Origin: Gadus chalcogrammus
Lineage: Eukaryota; Chordata; Actinopteri; Gadiformes; Gadidae
NCBI RefSeq assembly: GCF_026213295.1
Contig: NC_079414.1
Coordinates: forward strand, 10,658,191-10,722,190
Length of the DNA: 64,000 bases
Reading direction: 5' to 3'
The position numbers and the translations under genes are program-made. This document shows, piece by piece, positions 27,095-59,252 of this stretch. Positions within the stretch are counted from its first letter, which is position 1. Every line of letters starts with the position of its first letter. The notes below the pieces were generated by a model that made no database searches, had not been told where the DNA came from, and worked only from the letters and a program-made list of their open reading frames with translations.

Positions 27095-27485
27095 TCGGTC
27101 TGTGACTCACAGTGGGTCTGTTATACATAGCATCAGGTCTGTGATGTCACAACAGGTATGTGTTACATAGCATAAGGTCTGTGATTCACAACGCGTCTGT
27201 GATTTCCAGCAGGTCTGTGATTCCTAGCGTCCAGTCTCTGATGTCACTACAGGTCTGTGATGTCGCATAATGTCTGTGATTCATAGCGTCCAGTCTATGA
27301 TGTAACAACAGGTCGGTGACACATAGTGTCCAGTCTGTGACGTCACATCAGGTCTGGGATTCATAGAATCTGGTCTGTGATGTCACAACAGTTCGGTAAT
27401 ACAGAGCATAAGGTCTGTGTTGTCAAAACAGGTCTGTGATACATGGCATACGGTCTGTGTTGTCGCAACAGGTCTGTGATATGTG
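27095..27485 (+). repeat. degenerate ~40-bp minisatellite
   Basis: Units resemble CATAGCATAAGGTCTGTGAT followed by GTCACAACAGGTCTGTGATA, about nine to ten copies. A TGATGTCA/TGACGTCA word recurs in many units. Confidence 0.85.
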
Positions 27486-30400
27486 GCGTGGATCATCTGC
27501 ACATGACCATGGCATTTTTACTTGCTGTTTGGCTGTAGGCGATATACTCCAGGTAACACTGGAAATGCAAAGCATGAACAACTGCAGTTGTTAGTTAATA
27601 ATTCCAGAGGAATGGTTCTCTGTGTTGTAATTATCTAAAAAGGTTGATCGGCTGCTTCTCCAAGCGGTGGAAGACATCGTTTGTATGCTTTCACTTTGAC
27701 GGAGACGGCGTTCTCCCACAACCTATCCTCAATGTGTAAATGTTGAATAAACAACAACAGGAGCCAAAGAAGCCAGCAAGCGTGACCTCCTCGGAAATCC
27801 CCCAACCACATCCAGGATTTTCGAACGCAGTTTGTTATTCTGAGAAATGGTCTAACGTGGTCCCACAGCATCTGTAAACAGGACACTGTGTCCTCTAAAT
27901 AAGGGATATGCTTCTTTGGGGGGGTCATTTAAGGCAGGTCCTTTTATGTTTCGGTTCTAAACCATATTGATCCCTAACCCTATCACTACAACAGTTTTAT
28001 ATTGATAACTCAAAACAGCTTCATTAGAAGCTGCCACTTCTGACTTACTTCTTAAGAAAACGGAATAAAGGCTTCAAAAATAAAAACAAATAAAAACAAA
28101 TGAAGCCTCATTAGCATTACATATAATTATTTACATATAATATCGACAACCTTTAATTTAATCTCTACTCTGATCTGTAACCTGTGTCCGGGATACTGCT
28201 GTGGTTAAAGGGACGGCGTGTAACAGAGCGCTTCCTGTGATCCACCGTGTTTGTCTCTGTCGTCTGGAGCGAGGTCTATATTTGCGCTGTGTGTGCTGTT
28301 TTGTGTATTTTCCGCTGCCAGGTGGATTAATTGAATCCTGGGCCACCCCCTGCTGTGGACGCCCGTAGGCAGTACTAAGTTGCGCGGCGTGGTGCTGGCA
28401 GTGATGTAGGCTGACCTTGCGGAGTGAAGGTGTCCCGGCGCAGAGTCCTGCTCATCATTCAATTAGACACAACTAGGCACAGGCCCATGTGGCGGCGGCA
28501 GTGGCGGCCCCGCCCCCGCTGATGATTAGCTCACCACCGCGGCGCTAGCACCTTGCTAAACCTGCTAGGTCTTACTGATTACGTGGGAGCGCTGCGACAC
28601 TATGATGTGGGCTTTGTTGGAGATACTCTTATTTAGCTGTGTTTTGGATATTACTGTTGCTATTCTTGTGCTGTGAATGCCAAGCTAGAAAACAAGGTTT
28701 AAACTACAAGATGTTCTATTGATCTCGGACCGAGTAGCGGTGGAGTCTTAAGTGCTGGCTCCTAATATAGGGGAATATATGTTTATTAAACCATGCAGAG
28801 AGACGGAGGGGGTTTCATTTTGATATGAAAAGGATTTCAACCACTGATTGGATTGAGCCCCATATCAATCAACATACTGGCCCCACCAGACCTCTGGGCA
28901 GCCTTTACTCAGATGAACTGCTGCCACTTGGCTCCGGCCTACGTGCCCTGAGGGGCCCAGGTGTTGGGGGGACGGCTGGCCAATTGAAGGGTCCCACAGA
29001 GGGCCGCAGAGCTGGGGCACTTCGGGACGCAGGGCAGGCCAGACATGGGTTATATACCACATCATACATCGGCCGATATCAAATGCCAACATGTGTAATC
29101 TTCAACGGTGTGTAAATGGTAAACTGTTTTTTTTGGTACAATTTCATTAATAAAAAGAAAATCAATTTTTCGCCTCACAGAGCTGTGTTTATTATGCACA
29201 AGCAATAACTGTTGATGAAAGCATTGTGCAACAAACGGCCAGCTAGCCTAGCCGAGCCTAGCCTAGCTTAAGAAAATCAGTGCTTGCCAATAAATCGAAT
29301 GTTGCTACATCCCTAGATTAGACTTGACATTTTCTTATTACAGTATTACTGTTTACATTCTACCTCGAAAAGTAACTTTTAAAGTTTCTTCTACTTTGCG
29401 CCAGGCTTCTCCTACCAACCCGACACCACACCCCCGAGTTTACTAATACTCAGACACAAATCCTTGTTCTCAACCTTCCCCATCTCTGAACAAACCAACC
29501 TTCACACCATAACAGAACATCCACGTCAAGACTACCCCTTCACCCTCCGGAATATTAACGACAGGCGCTTGCTGGTTGCCAACTCCGATGATGATGTCTT
29601 GGTTTGTCCTTGTTCTGTGCAGGTTTTCCAAAGGGAACGGCGTTGGTTCTTAGCAGCCTGTCTGTGGGTCCATGCTTGGGAGTGGGTCCTCATTATCCCC
29701 GGAATACACAGGCTCCAGACTGACAGGGGGATCTTTACATTACAGGTTGGGTCAACCTCTTATATAAACCCCTCAAACACCCGCCGTCCTAACGGGTAAA
29801 TATGGACTCGAGGCGATATCCCGCCACTATGTAAAAAAGCGAACGTCAATAGGCTATCCACATTAGCCCCTCGTCTCGCCAGGGCAATTACCTGAGCGAG
29901 GCCGGCCCCTGGGAGGGAGAGGCGGAGGGGATTTCCCTGGTGGATGATCTGACGTGGGGGGGGTCTCCGTCTCGGTAAAGGTTGCCTGGACTTCACCTGT
30001 TTAATTACACATAGCTGGGGCTCAGCCAGGGGGGTCTCCAGCCGTCCTGGATAATGCCTGACACCTCCCGTAATGGCCTTGTGTAAATTGACATACCTTT
30101 CTTCTTTTTTTTCGTCTTGCTCTGCAATTGATTGGCCCGCTCCTGCTGCATGGATTCTAATAGAGCCGTCTTCCTGTAATTAGTGTGCCATCTGCCCAAG
30201 TGTGGAATAATGACAAGAGAAAAATGAGAACGTTGGGGAATCTATTTGCTTGTCTTACAGAGAGGAGAACGTCGCTGCTCAGGTTCAGGGATCAGACCTG
30301 CGGTGTGTTCACCGTCGCGTCCGGGCTCAGATGGTGAGCCCCGGTCTCGCAGAGATTGAAAAGAGGGAGAGAGAGAGAGGGAAGAGGGAGAGACAGCCTC

Positions 30401-31048
30401 TCTCTTCTTGGGTTGTGAGCTACAGGTAGTGACCATCAGTCAGAGATGCCTCCCTCTCTCTCTCCAACAGATGGAAAGAGAAGCCCCCCCCCCCCCCCAC
30501 CCGGGCTTTAGTGAACTCGACCTCCGAAACTGTGAGGGGTCAAAGGTCAGGAGGAAGCAGATGCTGCTGCTGTGGTGTTTCTCAACAGAACAGCGTGGAG
30601 ACGGCTCCATCATTATTCAGCCCGTTCTGCCCGCTTCAGTCCATGTGCTTTAATTGAACGTGGAGGATGAAAGCTTGGGCTGGAAGAGGTTTATCAGGGA
30701 CAGATCAATACCATTATATCTGTTCATATTGCTCATCGCTCCTGTTAGGCTGGTTATAGCTTATGTTCCTCTGTGCCTTTGTGTTGTTCTGGATGAAGTG
30801 GATGTGAACACAGAGCTTTGAATTTTTTATCCTCAACCGGCAGAAACATGGTACTAGGAGAGCTGCCTTTGAAACGCTCCCTGATACGGGCGTTACACAA
30901 CGACCCGCTATCGATCGAGCGTCCTTACACAAAGGCTTTGTTGTGTTACAATGTTGTTCCAGCCGCTGTAGAAAATATTCTAAGGGTTTAACCTAGAGCA
31001 CCGCGACAGGCAGACATCGCAACCTTTTCAGGAGCAATGTGGGTATGC

Positions 31049-31173
<125 letters not shown>

Positions 31174-32564
31174 CTAGCGTGTCTCTCTTCCACATGCTAG
31201 TCTTCATGATTGGTGAAGCATGTCAGCCATGATGAAGGCTGAGTCGAATCATGGGACATTCAAACTGTCTGGTCCATTCTAGTGTTGTCTGTACAAGGCA
31301 CCAGACCTCCCACTCCCGCCCGCTTTGGGACAATGAGGGGGACGATAGGACCTGGCATCGGGTCATGCAGTTCACTTTAGTTAGTTAGTAAGTGAAATGC
31401 TTAACAAACAGAAAAGGAAAAGTAAAGAAAAGAGGAGTGAGCTGTTTAAAAAACGCCAAAATCATACACTACACAAATCATACACCATCATCACTACACA
31501 TCTCTTTAATATTACACATTATCTCAATCTTGTACCATACTAAACATTTTCAGACCTTGCTAATTGTATTGATATTTTACCCTATTTATTTTGCTTTCCC
31601 CGTCTGGCATTAAAATAATAATCAATAAATGTATTGATCCAATATTATTTAGCCTTCAGTTGTTTTTTGAAAATAAGCTGATTCAGAGACTCTGGCTATC
31701 TTTGGAGGAAAGATGAATAAGAGAAGACTTGAGACACACAAAAGAAAAAACAGGCCTCTTAAGGATGAGGTTGAGGAGTTTATTAGAGACGGGAGCATAT
31801 AAACGAACTGCACGCAGGGGTTCTACTCTGATCAAAACCACAGTCCGTCCTCTCTGTGGCTGGAAGTACACCTTACACAACACCCGCCATCATGATTACA
31901 TTACAGTTAATAATGTAATCATGAAATAAATTGACTTCAAAAATGCAATACAACAGGCCATTCCGTTGCCCCGGGAGAACACAAAGTATGCATTTATTAT
32001 CTTTTGAAATCGTCATCATCGTTATTATTAACTTTAAGGAACAAGAAAATGAATTACTTTGAGGTTTGTCCCTGACATTTCCAGGTTTTTCCTAAATAGG
32101 TTAATCCTAGCACTACTAGTTAACATTCATAATGGAGGGGAATAAATAAAAGCTAAGAGGGAACATACTTAATATTGGTGTGATCCCTAAGGTGTTTAAT
32201 CTACAGTCTCGTCCACTGGTTCTCATTCAGACAGTTAAATGTGTTCAAGCAGCAGCCAAGTCAGTGGCACAGTAATGATATATCTAGAATATTGACCGCC
32301 ACAAAGTATACACTGTCACGCTTACAATCGCCGTTCCTCTCCTTCCGATGCGCTCTCTTGCATTACTGTTATTATCATTATTATCATCTTCCACATTTCC
32401 CTCCTTTTCTTAAAATGTTCTCTTCTAGTGACACACGGGTTTGGCTCGCACACATGAAGCTACGATAAGGACAGTAATAAATAGTAGAGGGAGTGCGTGT
32501 TTCTCGCCCGCACCGCTGGGCGACACTTCCTCTGTTCACGGTAGCCGCTGCCGCTACGTACCGC

Positions 32565-32795
32565 TTTATTTTTTGGCGGGAACTCTAGTCCTCCCCACAG
32601 GGCGTCGCCGATGCACGCGCACGGCAAAAAACAAACAAAGGCGGATCAACACATAGTAAAAAGGGACGTTTCTTCTCTCGTTCTGTGACGTTTTTCGTCA
32701 TTTTTTCACGTTTTTTTCTGTTTCGTAGTTTCGTCGTCTCGTCTCGTGCTGGGTTTGGTGTTGTTTTTTCGCCGCTCTTTCGTTTCCGGAGCGTT
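32565..32795 (-). other. ctnna2: ctnna2 candidate proximal 3' UTR with AATAAA signal
   Basis: The first AATAAA hexamer on the sense (minus) strand downstream of the stop is at 32570-32565, about 225 nt away. A downstream GU-rich element was not clearly seen. Further hexamers occur near 31.57-31.99 kb, so a longer UTR is equally possible. Confidence 0.35.
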
Positions 32796-50355
<17,560 letters not shown>

Positions 50356-50471
50356 CTGAAAGTCAAGAAAGAGGAGCCATCAAAGACCATCTCAAAGTCC
50401 ACTTTTATGTTGTTCTGTATTACCCCAAAAGACTAATTAGAGGCTTAAGTTTGAACGGTTCATACTGTTTT

Positions 50472-50575
50472 TTAAGGTAATTAGGCAGACATTTTTATTC
50501 AAAGTGACTTAATTCTGAAACATGTCATTAAGGAGCAGGTAGGGGGATAAGCATCTTGCTCAAGGATGCATGCAG
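50472..50575 (+). repeat. dispersed fish repeat fragment
   Basis: It contains TTAGGCAGACATTTTTATTC, then AAAGTGACTTA and GCATCTTGCTCAAGGATGC. It lies in the ctnna2 intron just upstream (transcript sense) of the exon at 50263-50355, inside the diverged duplication. Confidence 0.4.
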
Positions 50576-51664
50576 TTGCATTGTGGATGGAATGTTTGGG
50601 CTGGTTGTCAAACACTCAGCAGCCACTGCACTGGTCTGGCCATTGTATAGCACACACGGTGCATCCTTGATGCTGTCTAACATAAACCGGATGAGAATTA
50701 TCTCCATACTGCGGTGGCTGATCCTATTACCTTTGTGCATCTAATAGGTTCATGTGTATCTTTTCAGGGAAGTAGGACTGAATACTTGCTTTGGAAAGGT
50801 AGAGTCAGGAGTGAATTGTAAAGTAAGCACAGAGGGCAATATGAGTATTATGTCATCTGTTTTGTCAACAACACATTCACACATTGGCAGCAGGGCCGAC
50901 CATGCACAGCAACGAGCACTTCATCGAAACAGGCGTTAGCAGGAGTTCTCTCTCAAGGACACACCGACACTTATTCTAAGAGTAGCTGAGGATCCAACCA
51001 GACACTGTAGTCATTGATTATGTGTTTAGTCTGGATTGATTCACTGGTAGAATCACACAAGCGATCCTCCAAGTGGACCAATTCAACATTGTAAGTGCTT
51101 CATAACGAAGGGCCCATATATCCACAATGGTCTAATGAAAAAATACCTATAGTATTCATGCAAAAAAACATGTGCTCTATGCGGAATCCAGGAACCATTG
51201 CAGGAAGCATTACAAATTTTCAGAGAAAGCCTTGGTTGCACATTTTTCCTAACTTTGCCATAAAGGGCATCCTGGGGAACAGAATGCGGAATTCCGCATT
51301 CTGTTTGCTGGTGTTAGGAACCACGATGGAACCGAGATGGCCGATGGGTGAAGGGTGCACCTGTGGGCTTTAGGGTCACACGGAACTTTGTTGGATAACG
51401 AGGCCAGATGGTCCCAGAAACAACCCTTTTGCCTCTGTCTATCTCCAGACTCGGTCTCTGTGGATCAGGCAGCGCTACAGGCTGGCTGTCTGGATAGCAT
51501 ATGGCTCCCCTCTTCAGAACAGGTACAGCTAATGTAAGATTAGCTCATGTGGTGCACGACTCATCACATGTTTCAAGACCAAAATTAATTGTTATCGGTT
51601 ATGAAGGAGTATGGAAAGCTATGGGACATCAAATCTAGTCTCTAGCGTAAGCCTAGCAGGTCAT

Positions 51665-52165
51665 CAAGTAGCTGTAGCTCTAGGGTCTGTAAACATGTGT
51701 TAACCCTTCATCTTGAATGATGATTTACCACATAGACCTCCTTCAACCCCCCCTATAGCAACTGCACTACCTAGAATCCATCACTGAGAAGAGCGTGGGC
51801 AGAGAGAGCGCTTACAGGGAACTGCAAAACGCCTCTGCAGTTGCTTGAATGAAGCGACATGCGGCTGATTCTGTTCAAAGAGAAAGGACTGAATGCCCAC
51901 TTTGGAAAGGGAGAGTCAGGAGTAGAGAATGCACAGAGAGAAAACTCAGTCTTATGATATCTGTTGTCCAACCACATATTCACACACCGTGAGCAACCAC
52001 GCATAGAAAAAAGCAGGTCATAGAGAACAGGAGTAAAACGCGTTAGCAGCAGGTAGCTGTCTTGTTCAAGGTCACACTGAGCTCAGGATCCGACGAGACA
52101 CTGTATTCATCGATTATATCTTTGGTCTCGTGTGATTCACTGGTAGAATCCTGGATACTCTAGAA
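51665..52165. repeat. diverged local duplication, copy 2
   Basis: Block a (51670-51765) contains GTGTTAACCCTTCATC and CAACCCCCCCTAT. Block b (about 51875-52160) contains GGACTGAATGCCC, TTTGGAAAGGGAGAGTCAGG and GATTCACTGGTAGAATC. The order and orientation are the same as in copy 1. No exon-like sequence is seen between the blocks. Confidence 0.7.
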
Positions 52166-52557
52166 CTCTTGCTACATCTGGTATCCAGTAAATATTACAG
52201 GAATTAATTATAATCAATCAGACAGCTAATATCAGGTGGCTAATATTAGAAATAAAAGCTAATATTATATTAGTTCATTAGAGGCACTTTTCCTTGCATG
52301 TCCAAAGGCCAAGCAGGCAAAACAAAACACTTTTTATTATTATTAAAACTTCTGAATATAGAACAAAATAATAATTATAAGAAAGATATGCAAAGAGTTC
52401 AAATTGGTCATTTGGGTAGATGGTAAGTTTAATGAGTTTTAATGATTAAAGTACTGAGTAATGATTGAAGAGATGGCTTTTCCAAAAAAGTGGTGTCTTT
52501 TACTCACACAATCAAAGAAAAACACATATCTTCAAACTCTCTCCCTCTCTTTCTGTC

Positions 52558-52622
52558 TCACACCCACACCCACACCCACACCCACACCCACACGCACACG
52601 CACACACACACACACACACACA
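52558..52622 (+). repeat. (CACACC)n then (CA)n
   Basis: A hexamer array ACACCC that grades into CACG and CA repeats. Confidence 0.92.
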
Positions 52623-53051
52623 GAGACACTTAAAGAAACCCAACATCGCACAAACCCCTTGTACAAGCCACATCACGGGCCCTTGCTATTGTCTCACGAT
52701 CGCCTGCATTTCACAGCTTCACAGTTATTATTCATAACTCCACCAAACACCACCATCGCTAAGAAAATGAGCCGCCGCAACAAGCCTGAGGGTTAAACTG
52801 CAGCTGAACAGACACATGCCTGTTGGCCAACGGAGGTGTCACACTGCATTAGCGCTCCTAGTGCTCACATGTCACCGTTCCAGGCAAATTGGCTTAAATC
52901 AAATTTGTGTTGGAAGACTTGGGAGCTCTGAGCCCGATCTCCCTTTACTGGTGACAGCTAAGAGGACAGTGATGGATTGCAGCCCCTTTATGTGAGAATG
53001 TGACTTTGTGCGTGTGTGTGTGTGTTGTTCTGAGGGAAGTGAGAGAATGAT

Positions 53052-53198
<147 letters not shown>

Positions 53199-53480
53199 GA
53201 CAAAGTGACAAGAAAATAGTGTTTTGCTGCGCGTGTGTCTTTGCTTATTCGGTGTTAATGAAAACAGAGAATATCTTGACTAGTAATACTGAACTCTGTC
53301 TTTGCATGGCAGTGTACTGGCACAGAAAAAGTGAACCTCACACACATACACACTCTCATATATATATATACACACAATATAGAATATGTTTGAATGTTTA
53401 TTTAGCGGATGGGTTTTCATGGAATGTCTAATGGTTCTCACCCTGTGAACTATGGTTGTTTTAAATGTTTGCATCGAATT

Positions 53481-53612
<132 letters not shown>

Positions 53613-53819
53613 AAATGAGAAGGCTAGCTATGGAGAGATGCTGCCGCTTGGTCATTCTTCGTTTTGGCATCTCACAAAGGTTCATCGATTTTGTCGTTTC
53701 GGCTGTACCCGGGATAATCTCTTCAATTCTAATTTGACAAAGGTTCTCACTGCTGCTTGGAATTTACAAGGCTTTGCATTCACTCACGTGTACCGGCTAA
53801 ACCACTGCAAGAGGGACGG

Positions 53820-54060
53820 GAGGAGTACCGAAGGAGGAGAGGAATGGAAAGCAGGGAAAAGGATAGAAGAGCAGGAGAGGGGGAGAGAAAGGGAGAGAGA
53901 GATAGAGAGACAGAGATAGAGGAAGGGAGGTAGAAATAGAAAAAGAGAGAGAGCGGGGCGAGAGAGAGAGAGAGTGAGAGAGCGAGAGAGCGAGAGAGCG
54001 TGCGAGAAAGAGAGCGAGTGAGCGAGAGAGAGAGAGAGAGAGAGCGAGAGAGGGAGAGGG
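53820..54060 (+). repeat. purine tract (GAGAGC/GAGA)n
   Basis: Degenerate GA-rich DNA with AGCGAGAGAGCGAGAG words at about 53980-54060. Confidence 0.85.
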
Positions 54061-54975
54061 CTGGTGGAGGCGACACACTTAATTTTGGAGCATCTTTAAT
54101 GAATGACTAATGAGCTGGTTTCTACACCGGTCAGCATCTTCATTTACTCTAACTCATTCCATTCCCTTGTTTGTTTGGTAATACAACTCTCTGACCCCTC
54201 AAAGGAACACACTCCATCGAGGGAAACTCCAGTGCCTTGCGGCACTGGAGGCAAAGCTACGCTTGACACCTTTGCCGAACCGAAAGCTGTAAAAGATATG
54301 GACACAGATATTTGGCAAACCAAGGGCAGGAATTGAATTGGCCTCCTCGCACCCTATCAAAACTCATTGCCAATCAATCCATATTGACTTTTTAATTAAA
54401 TAAACTATCCAACAGGAACTCTCAAATAACATGATATGGAGATTAACCAGTCACTGATATCCTTACAGCAAGAGGAAAAACATATATTATACAACGGGGG
54501 ACCTAAATCCAGCGATCTGATTGGTTCCCAACTGTTGTATAATGAGCGTATACATAACTGCTATGACGCCCGATCATTTTGTGAAAGTTTGCATATCACT
54601 CCGCGCCTGGGAGTAGAAACAGTTACAAAGTAAAACATATGTTGGATGATGGAGAGCGTGTAAATGTTGCTACTCCGGGAGTGAGCAAGGCGATGGAGAG
54701 ACTAACGAAAGCTTAGGCACACGGCGAGTGAACTGCTCCATGGGATAAATTGCCGGCGAACCGCTCTAACGGAGTCTTCTCTCGGAGGGACGCTAAAGTG
54801 TGTTGCATAGTGACCGTCGATGCATAGCGGCAGCCAGGAGGGACTACTTTTTTGTATTCTTTAATTAAACGGCTATTTTGACTTTCTCGGTTTCTTTTTA
54901 AATGTAGTGTGTCTATGACTTTCGTTTCGCCATAATAGTAACCGTTGTATAAAAGCAATAGATCACTTCAGTCAG

Positions 54976-55077
54976 TGGCATGTGCTCATTATACCACTGT
55001 GAAGGGGGTCGCCGGCCCTCCGCTGCGCGTCGGGGCCGGACAACGCCCCTTAACAGTGGTATAATGAGCACATACCA
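54976..55077. mobile_element. GC-rich hairpin element, 102 bp
   Basis: About 32-bp inverted arms (left TGGCATGTGCTCATTATACC, continuing ACTGTGAAGGGG) enclose a very GC-rich core with CCTCCGCTGCGCGTCGGGGC. Related words such as TTGTATAA recur at 54487-54543 and 54943-54955, so it may be the right portion of a larger element from about 54470. Confidence 0.7.
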
Positions 55078-55536
55078 CAGCCTGGTGTGATTTATTGCTT
55101 AAATATACATCATTCTTTGTATTACATAATAATAACATAATAATTTGTATTACAAGAATGAAATCAAATCTTTCCCTTTGAATAAGAACAGTGTAAGGTA
55201 TTTTTGCATCCAGCTACCTATAGGCTGTTAGAGGAAATACTCATGAGTCACTAACTTCAAACACCTGTTGGCGGCAAGTGGAACTACTCATTAGTGGCTA
55301 CCGTGAACCCCCTATAGGCTGTTAGAGGAACTACACAGTAATCGCTACCATGAACCATCTGTAAGCTATAAGAGGAAATAAAAGTTAGTCAGTACTGTGA
55401 CACACCTATTGGCTGTTAGAGGATCAACACTTGAGTCGCTACCGCTAGGGCTTTGGAACTAGATGGTAATGGCTGCCAGACATGCAGAGGCGCACATAAA
55501 GCAGGTAATGGGTTAGCTTAACCAGCGCTAAACCCA

Positions 55537-55985
55537 GAAAGGAGGGAAAGGGAGAGGGAGAGGGAGAAAGAATGAAATAAACAATGAATAAAAGGTAAAG
55601 AGGCCAGTGACAATTTGAGTTATGTGATGCAGAAGGAAGGCACTCTGTTCTATTGGGACGTTACCTGCATGGTGAAGGGAGGGGAGGGGGGGAGGGAGGT
55701 GATGGAGGGGAGGATTTTGCGGGAGAGAAGGTGGTGAGAGGGTTGAGGGAGAGGAAGGAGACGAGGGGCGGTGAGGGGAGTGAGGTAAGGGAGGTGACTG
55801 AGGGGAGGGTGATGAGGGAGGGAAGGGGGTGAGAGGGTTGAGGGAGAGAAGGGTGCTGAGGGAGTGGAGGGGAGAGGAGAGGAGGGGAGGGGAGGGGAGG
55901 GGAGGGAGATAAGGAAGGGGAGGGAGATGAGGGCGGTGATGGAGGTGGGGTGGAGAGGGCAGTGAGGGAGGGGAGGGTTGTTCAC
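55537..55985 (+). repeat. purine tract (GGGGA)n
   Basis: Mostly G and A, with clean GGGGAGGGGAGGGGAGG at about 55870-55905 and degenerate flanks, in the ctnna2 intron. Confidence 0.85.
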
Positions 55986-58900
55986 ACCGACCGATACATA
56001 GCGAAGCATTTCTTTTTTTACAGCGTTTTGGAAACACACAACACACTCCTGCTCACACACCTACACAAACAGTTTATGAATACATTTGGCTGTCAGCTCA
56101 CGGCGTACGGCCTACGAGAAAATGACAGGCCTGCTGTTGGGGGAGCACTCCTGAGTGTTTGGGATGAGAGAGTGTCAACAATTCCCATCCCGAGTGGTTG
56201 TTGTGGTGGTGGTGGAGGATGTGGTGATGATGGTGGTGATGGTTGGGGGCCTGTTAGGGGTCCTGGCGGGGGTTGCGGTGGTGTTGATGGTAGCATGGAG
56301 CAGATCCTTCCCAGGAACAGGCTACAAGTGTTGGGCATGAGGGGCTGTGCCAAGTGGATGTCAGGGTAGTGTGAGGTAGGAGCTCTCCTGTGGATAGACA
56401 TCAGCAGGGGTCGGTGACCCTGCCGACTATGAACCAAGCAGTCTGGAAATCAATCACTATTAGAGACTGTGATGTCAGCAGAGCCTGAAGAAGAGAGGGG
56501 GGGACGGGGGGGTCCACTGGGGGGATCAGCAACATGAGAGGGCTTACTGACCTCAGCAGCATATAAATGTAGAGTGATGTGGTGCCTTTAATAGAGGTGT
56601 CGCTAGTGCCTGTTGAATGTCAGGGAAAATGCATCTATGTAGGCCAGACACGCCTGGAGGAATGGGTTTAATGGTTAAAGAGTACATAAAAACATAGTGG
56701 AACTCAGGTAAACATGGCGGGCACGTGGCTCATCCCACGAGAGCCCTATCAATGTATGCAACATGCGGAAGCGGTCTGGGTCAGATTAAGTCCTGCAGTG
56801 CTATGCTACAGATGTCATTCCTCTCTTCTTTAACCCTCTCTCATTTCAATGAAGGCACAGAAACCCAAAAAATGTAAAGAGAAACATTTTAACATCTGAA
56901 CTTTGATCAAGACATCCTTCCTATGTCATGTCATAGGTGCATGTGCACAGACTCCATCATTACTTTTTATTTGTTTTGTCTTCAACCAAAGTCTAAAATA
57001 ATCAATTTGGTTGAGTGATGTTTGTTGCGGATTTAAAGATACATTCACCAGCTACTCTACCGTAGCACTGTGTTATGGGGCACTGCGGAAGATTCTTTGG
57101 TCTTTGAAGCACTTAATCAGTATGGAGATGAGCTTAAGGTAAGTGATGGCTGTGGCTCATAGGCCGGCGAGTCTTCTGTCATGATTGTTGTCTTGACAGG
57201 CTCCCAGTTAAAGCAGTGATTTCCAACTAGGGCTACGCAAACCATCCAGGGAACGTGACAATGTTCCAGGAGGTAATTGAAAAGATTTGTTGCACCCACA
57301 GATTTTAAATGTTGATGGCTTCTGATCAATAAAGTTAAGAGACAATAATCAAGATTCCTTCTATATTTGGCACAATACATCGGTTTTCATTTTGACTGTT
57401 TTGTACATACAATTAACAAAGAAATTAAAAATAAACCTGTCATTAACTGCAGCTATTACAACTATTATTATATTAACTTCTAAAAGTAAAAATCCTCAGC
57501 ATAATACATAAATGAATGGGTGTGGCCAAGCAACTGCCCTGTCTTTGTGACCCTGTTTCGTGTAATTTGTGAGAATCCAAGCATCCATTTTCATAACTGG
57601 TTTTTCTGCTCTGTCTGGCCAGCTCACACAATGGTACTGATTCTGATTGTTTATTGATTCCAACTATGGCTAATCTGAGAAGCAACATCAGACACAGAGC
57701 TTTCATCACAGATCTTTGATCCATCATCAAGCCAAATTGGACATTTATTTAACTGAACACACAAATCCTGATATAGGGCTTAAGCCGAAATTAAGGAAAG
57801 AGGTCAACAGAGAGAAAAACATCCACATGATATGCATTAATCTCCTAATCAATATACTAAGTGTTAAAATTGAATGACTTAACCACAACAATATGCCATC
57901 ATGGGGCTTTCAAAGCAGATTCCAGAGATAGATATATACAAAGGAAAAAGTCCATGTCAATTCTTTGGAGACCAAAGCAATTTGGAGTCAAAGCTCTAAG
58001 AAAAAAGCCATGTGTGAAATAACCTTTTGAATCCATGCGCTGTCTCCTTGACAACAATGACTAAGCTGTAATAAAAAGCTGACAGGATTTGATCTACACC
58101 GGTTGTTTTTCCTGCCGCTCCAGCTGAGGGCCAGCCATTCCCTCTCACAGCCCGGCCTTATATTCTGATAAATATGCTAATTCCCCCCGGCTCCGGGGGC
58201 GTTCAGTGACCCCGAGATGAATGGAGGCTGAGGGGATATAGACCTACAAGACACGCTGATGGCCAGACGTCAACGGGAGAATTATCACTGTTTATGCAAC
58301 AAGGCAGTCGGAAAATAAGCAAAAAGAACATGCCCCGCAATGTAATGATGTGTTCTGCGTTGGCCCGCATCCCTGATCATCAAGACCAAAAACAAACAAA
58401 ACCAGCACTTCTGCTGGTGAGCATTGTGTGACACCCAAACAGCAGATAGAAGCTTAAGGGCCATTGAATTTTATTTAGTTTGATCCCGAAACACCTAAAG
58501 ATAATACAGTGCCATCATGGCGCTTTGGTCAGCAGAATCTATCATACCATCTATCCTACCTATCTGGGACTATCGCACCTTCTAGGTTCACAACAACGCC
58601 TTCAGACAGAACATCTTTGTCACTCTGTCACCTTCACTGTCTGCCCAATGAAGAGGTGATGGATGGTAGTGCTGCATTCTGCTGACCGAAGCAACAGGAC
58701 GACTGAGAAGGAGCCTTCTCATGAGGACTGAGCCGGTCAAAGGACTTGCCGAAGGACAGCTTGTCTCATCTGACTGGGAGAAGTGGGGTATCAAACGGAG
58801 GAATCTCTTCTGACTTTCCCTCTAAGATAAGCCGCAAATTCAAGGGCAGCGATGAGAGAAAGAAAGAGTGACTCTTCACTCTATGGGGTCTGAGGTCACG

Positions 58901-59216
58901 TAGCTCTTGCCCTTCCTCTGTGTGTGTTTCCACCTGAATGTTCTCCTGGACGCCCGTCTTCTGGAGCCTTAAGGCTTGGCTGTGGTTTCCCTTTGTATCG
59001 CTAAGGTCTCTCCGTTACACAGGAGGGCCTCCTAAATAGAATCAGGAGGTGGTGTCCCTGAGGAAGTCCGCTGGTTGCTCACCCCATGAGATGTGACAAC
59101 TTCAACCACTGCCAGTGCTGCAGAAGAAGGCGTCGCACCACGTTCTTCCAGGCCTGGAGAAGGAGCCTGTTTCTGCTTCATCATTGATTTATCGCTCCTT
59201 CCTCTCTATACAACCT

Positions 59217-59220
<4 letters not shown>

Positions 59221-59250
<30 letters not shown>
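59221..59250 (+). repeat. (CT)n microsatellite
   Basis: Short CT run inside a pyrimidine-rich region (59215-59370). Confidence 0.9.
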
Positions 59251-59252
<2 letters not shown>

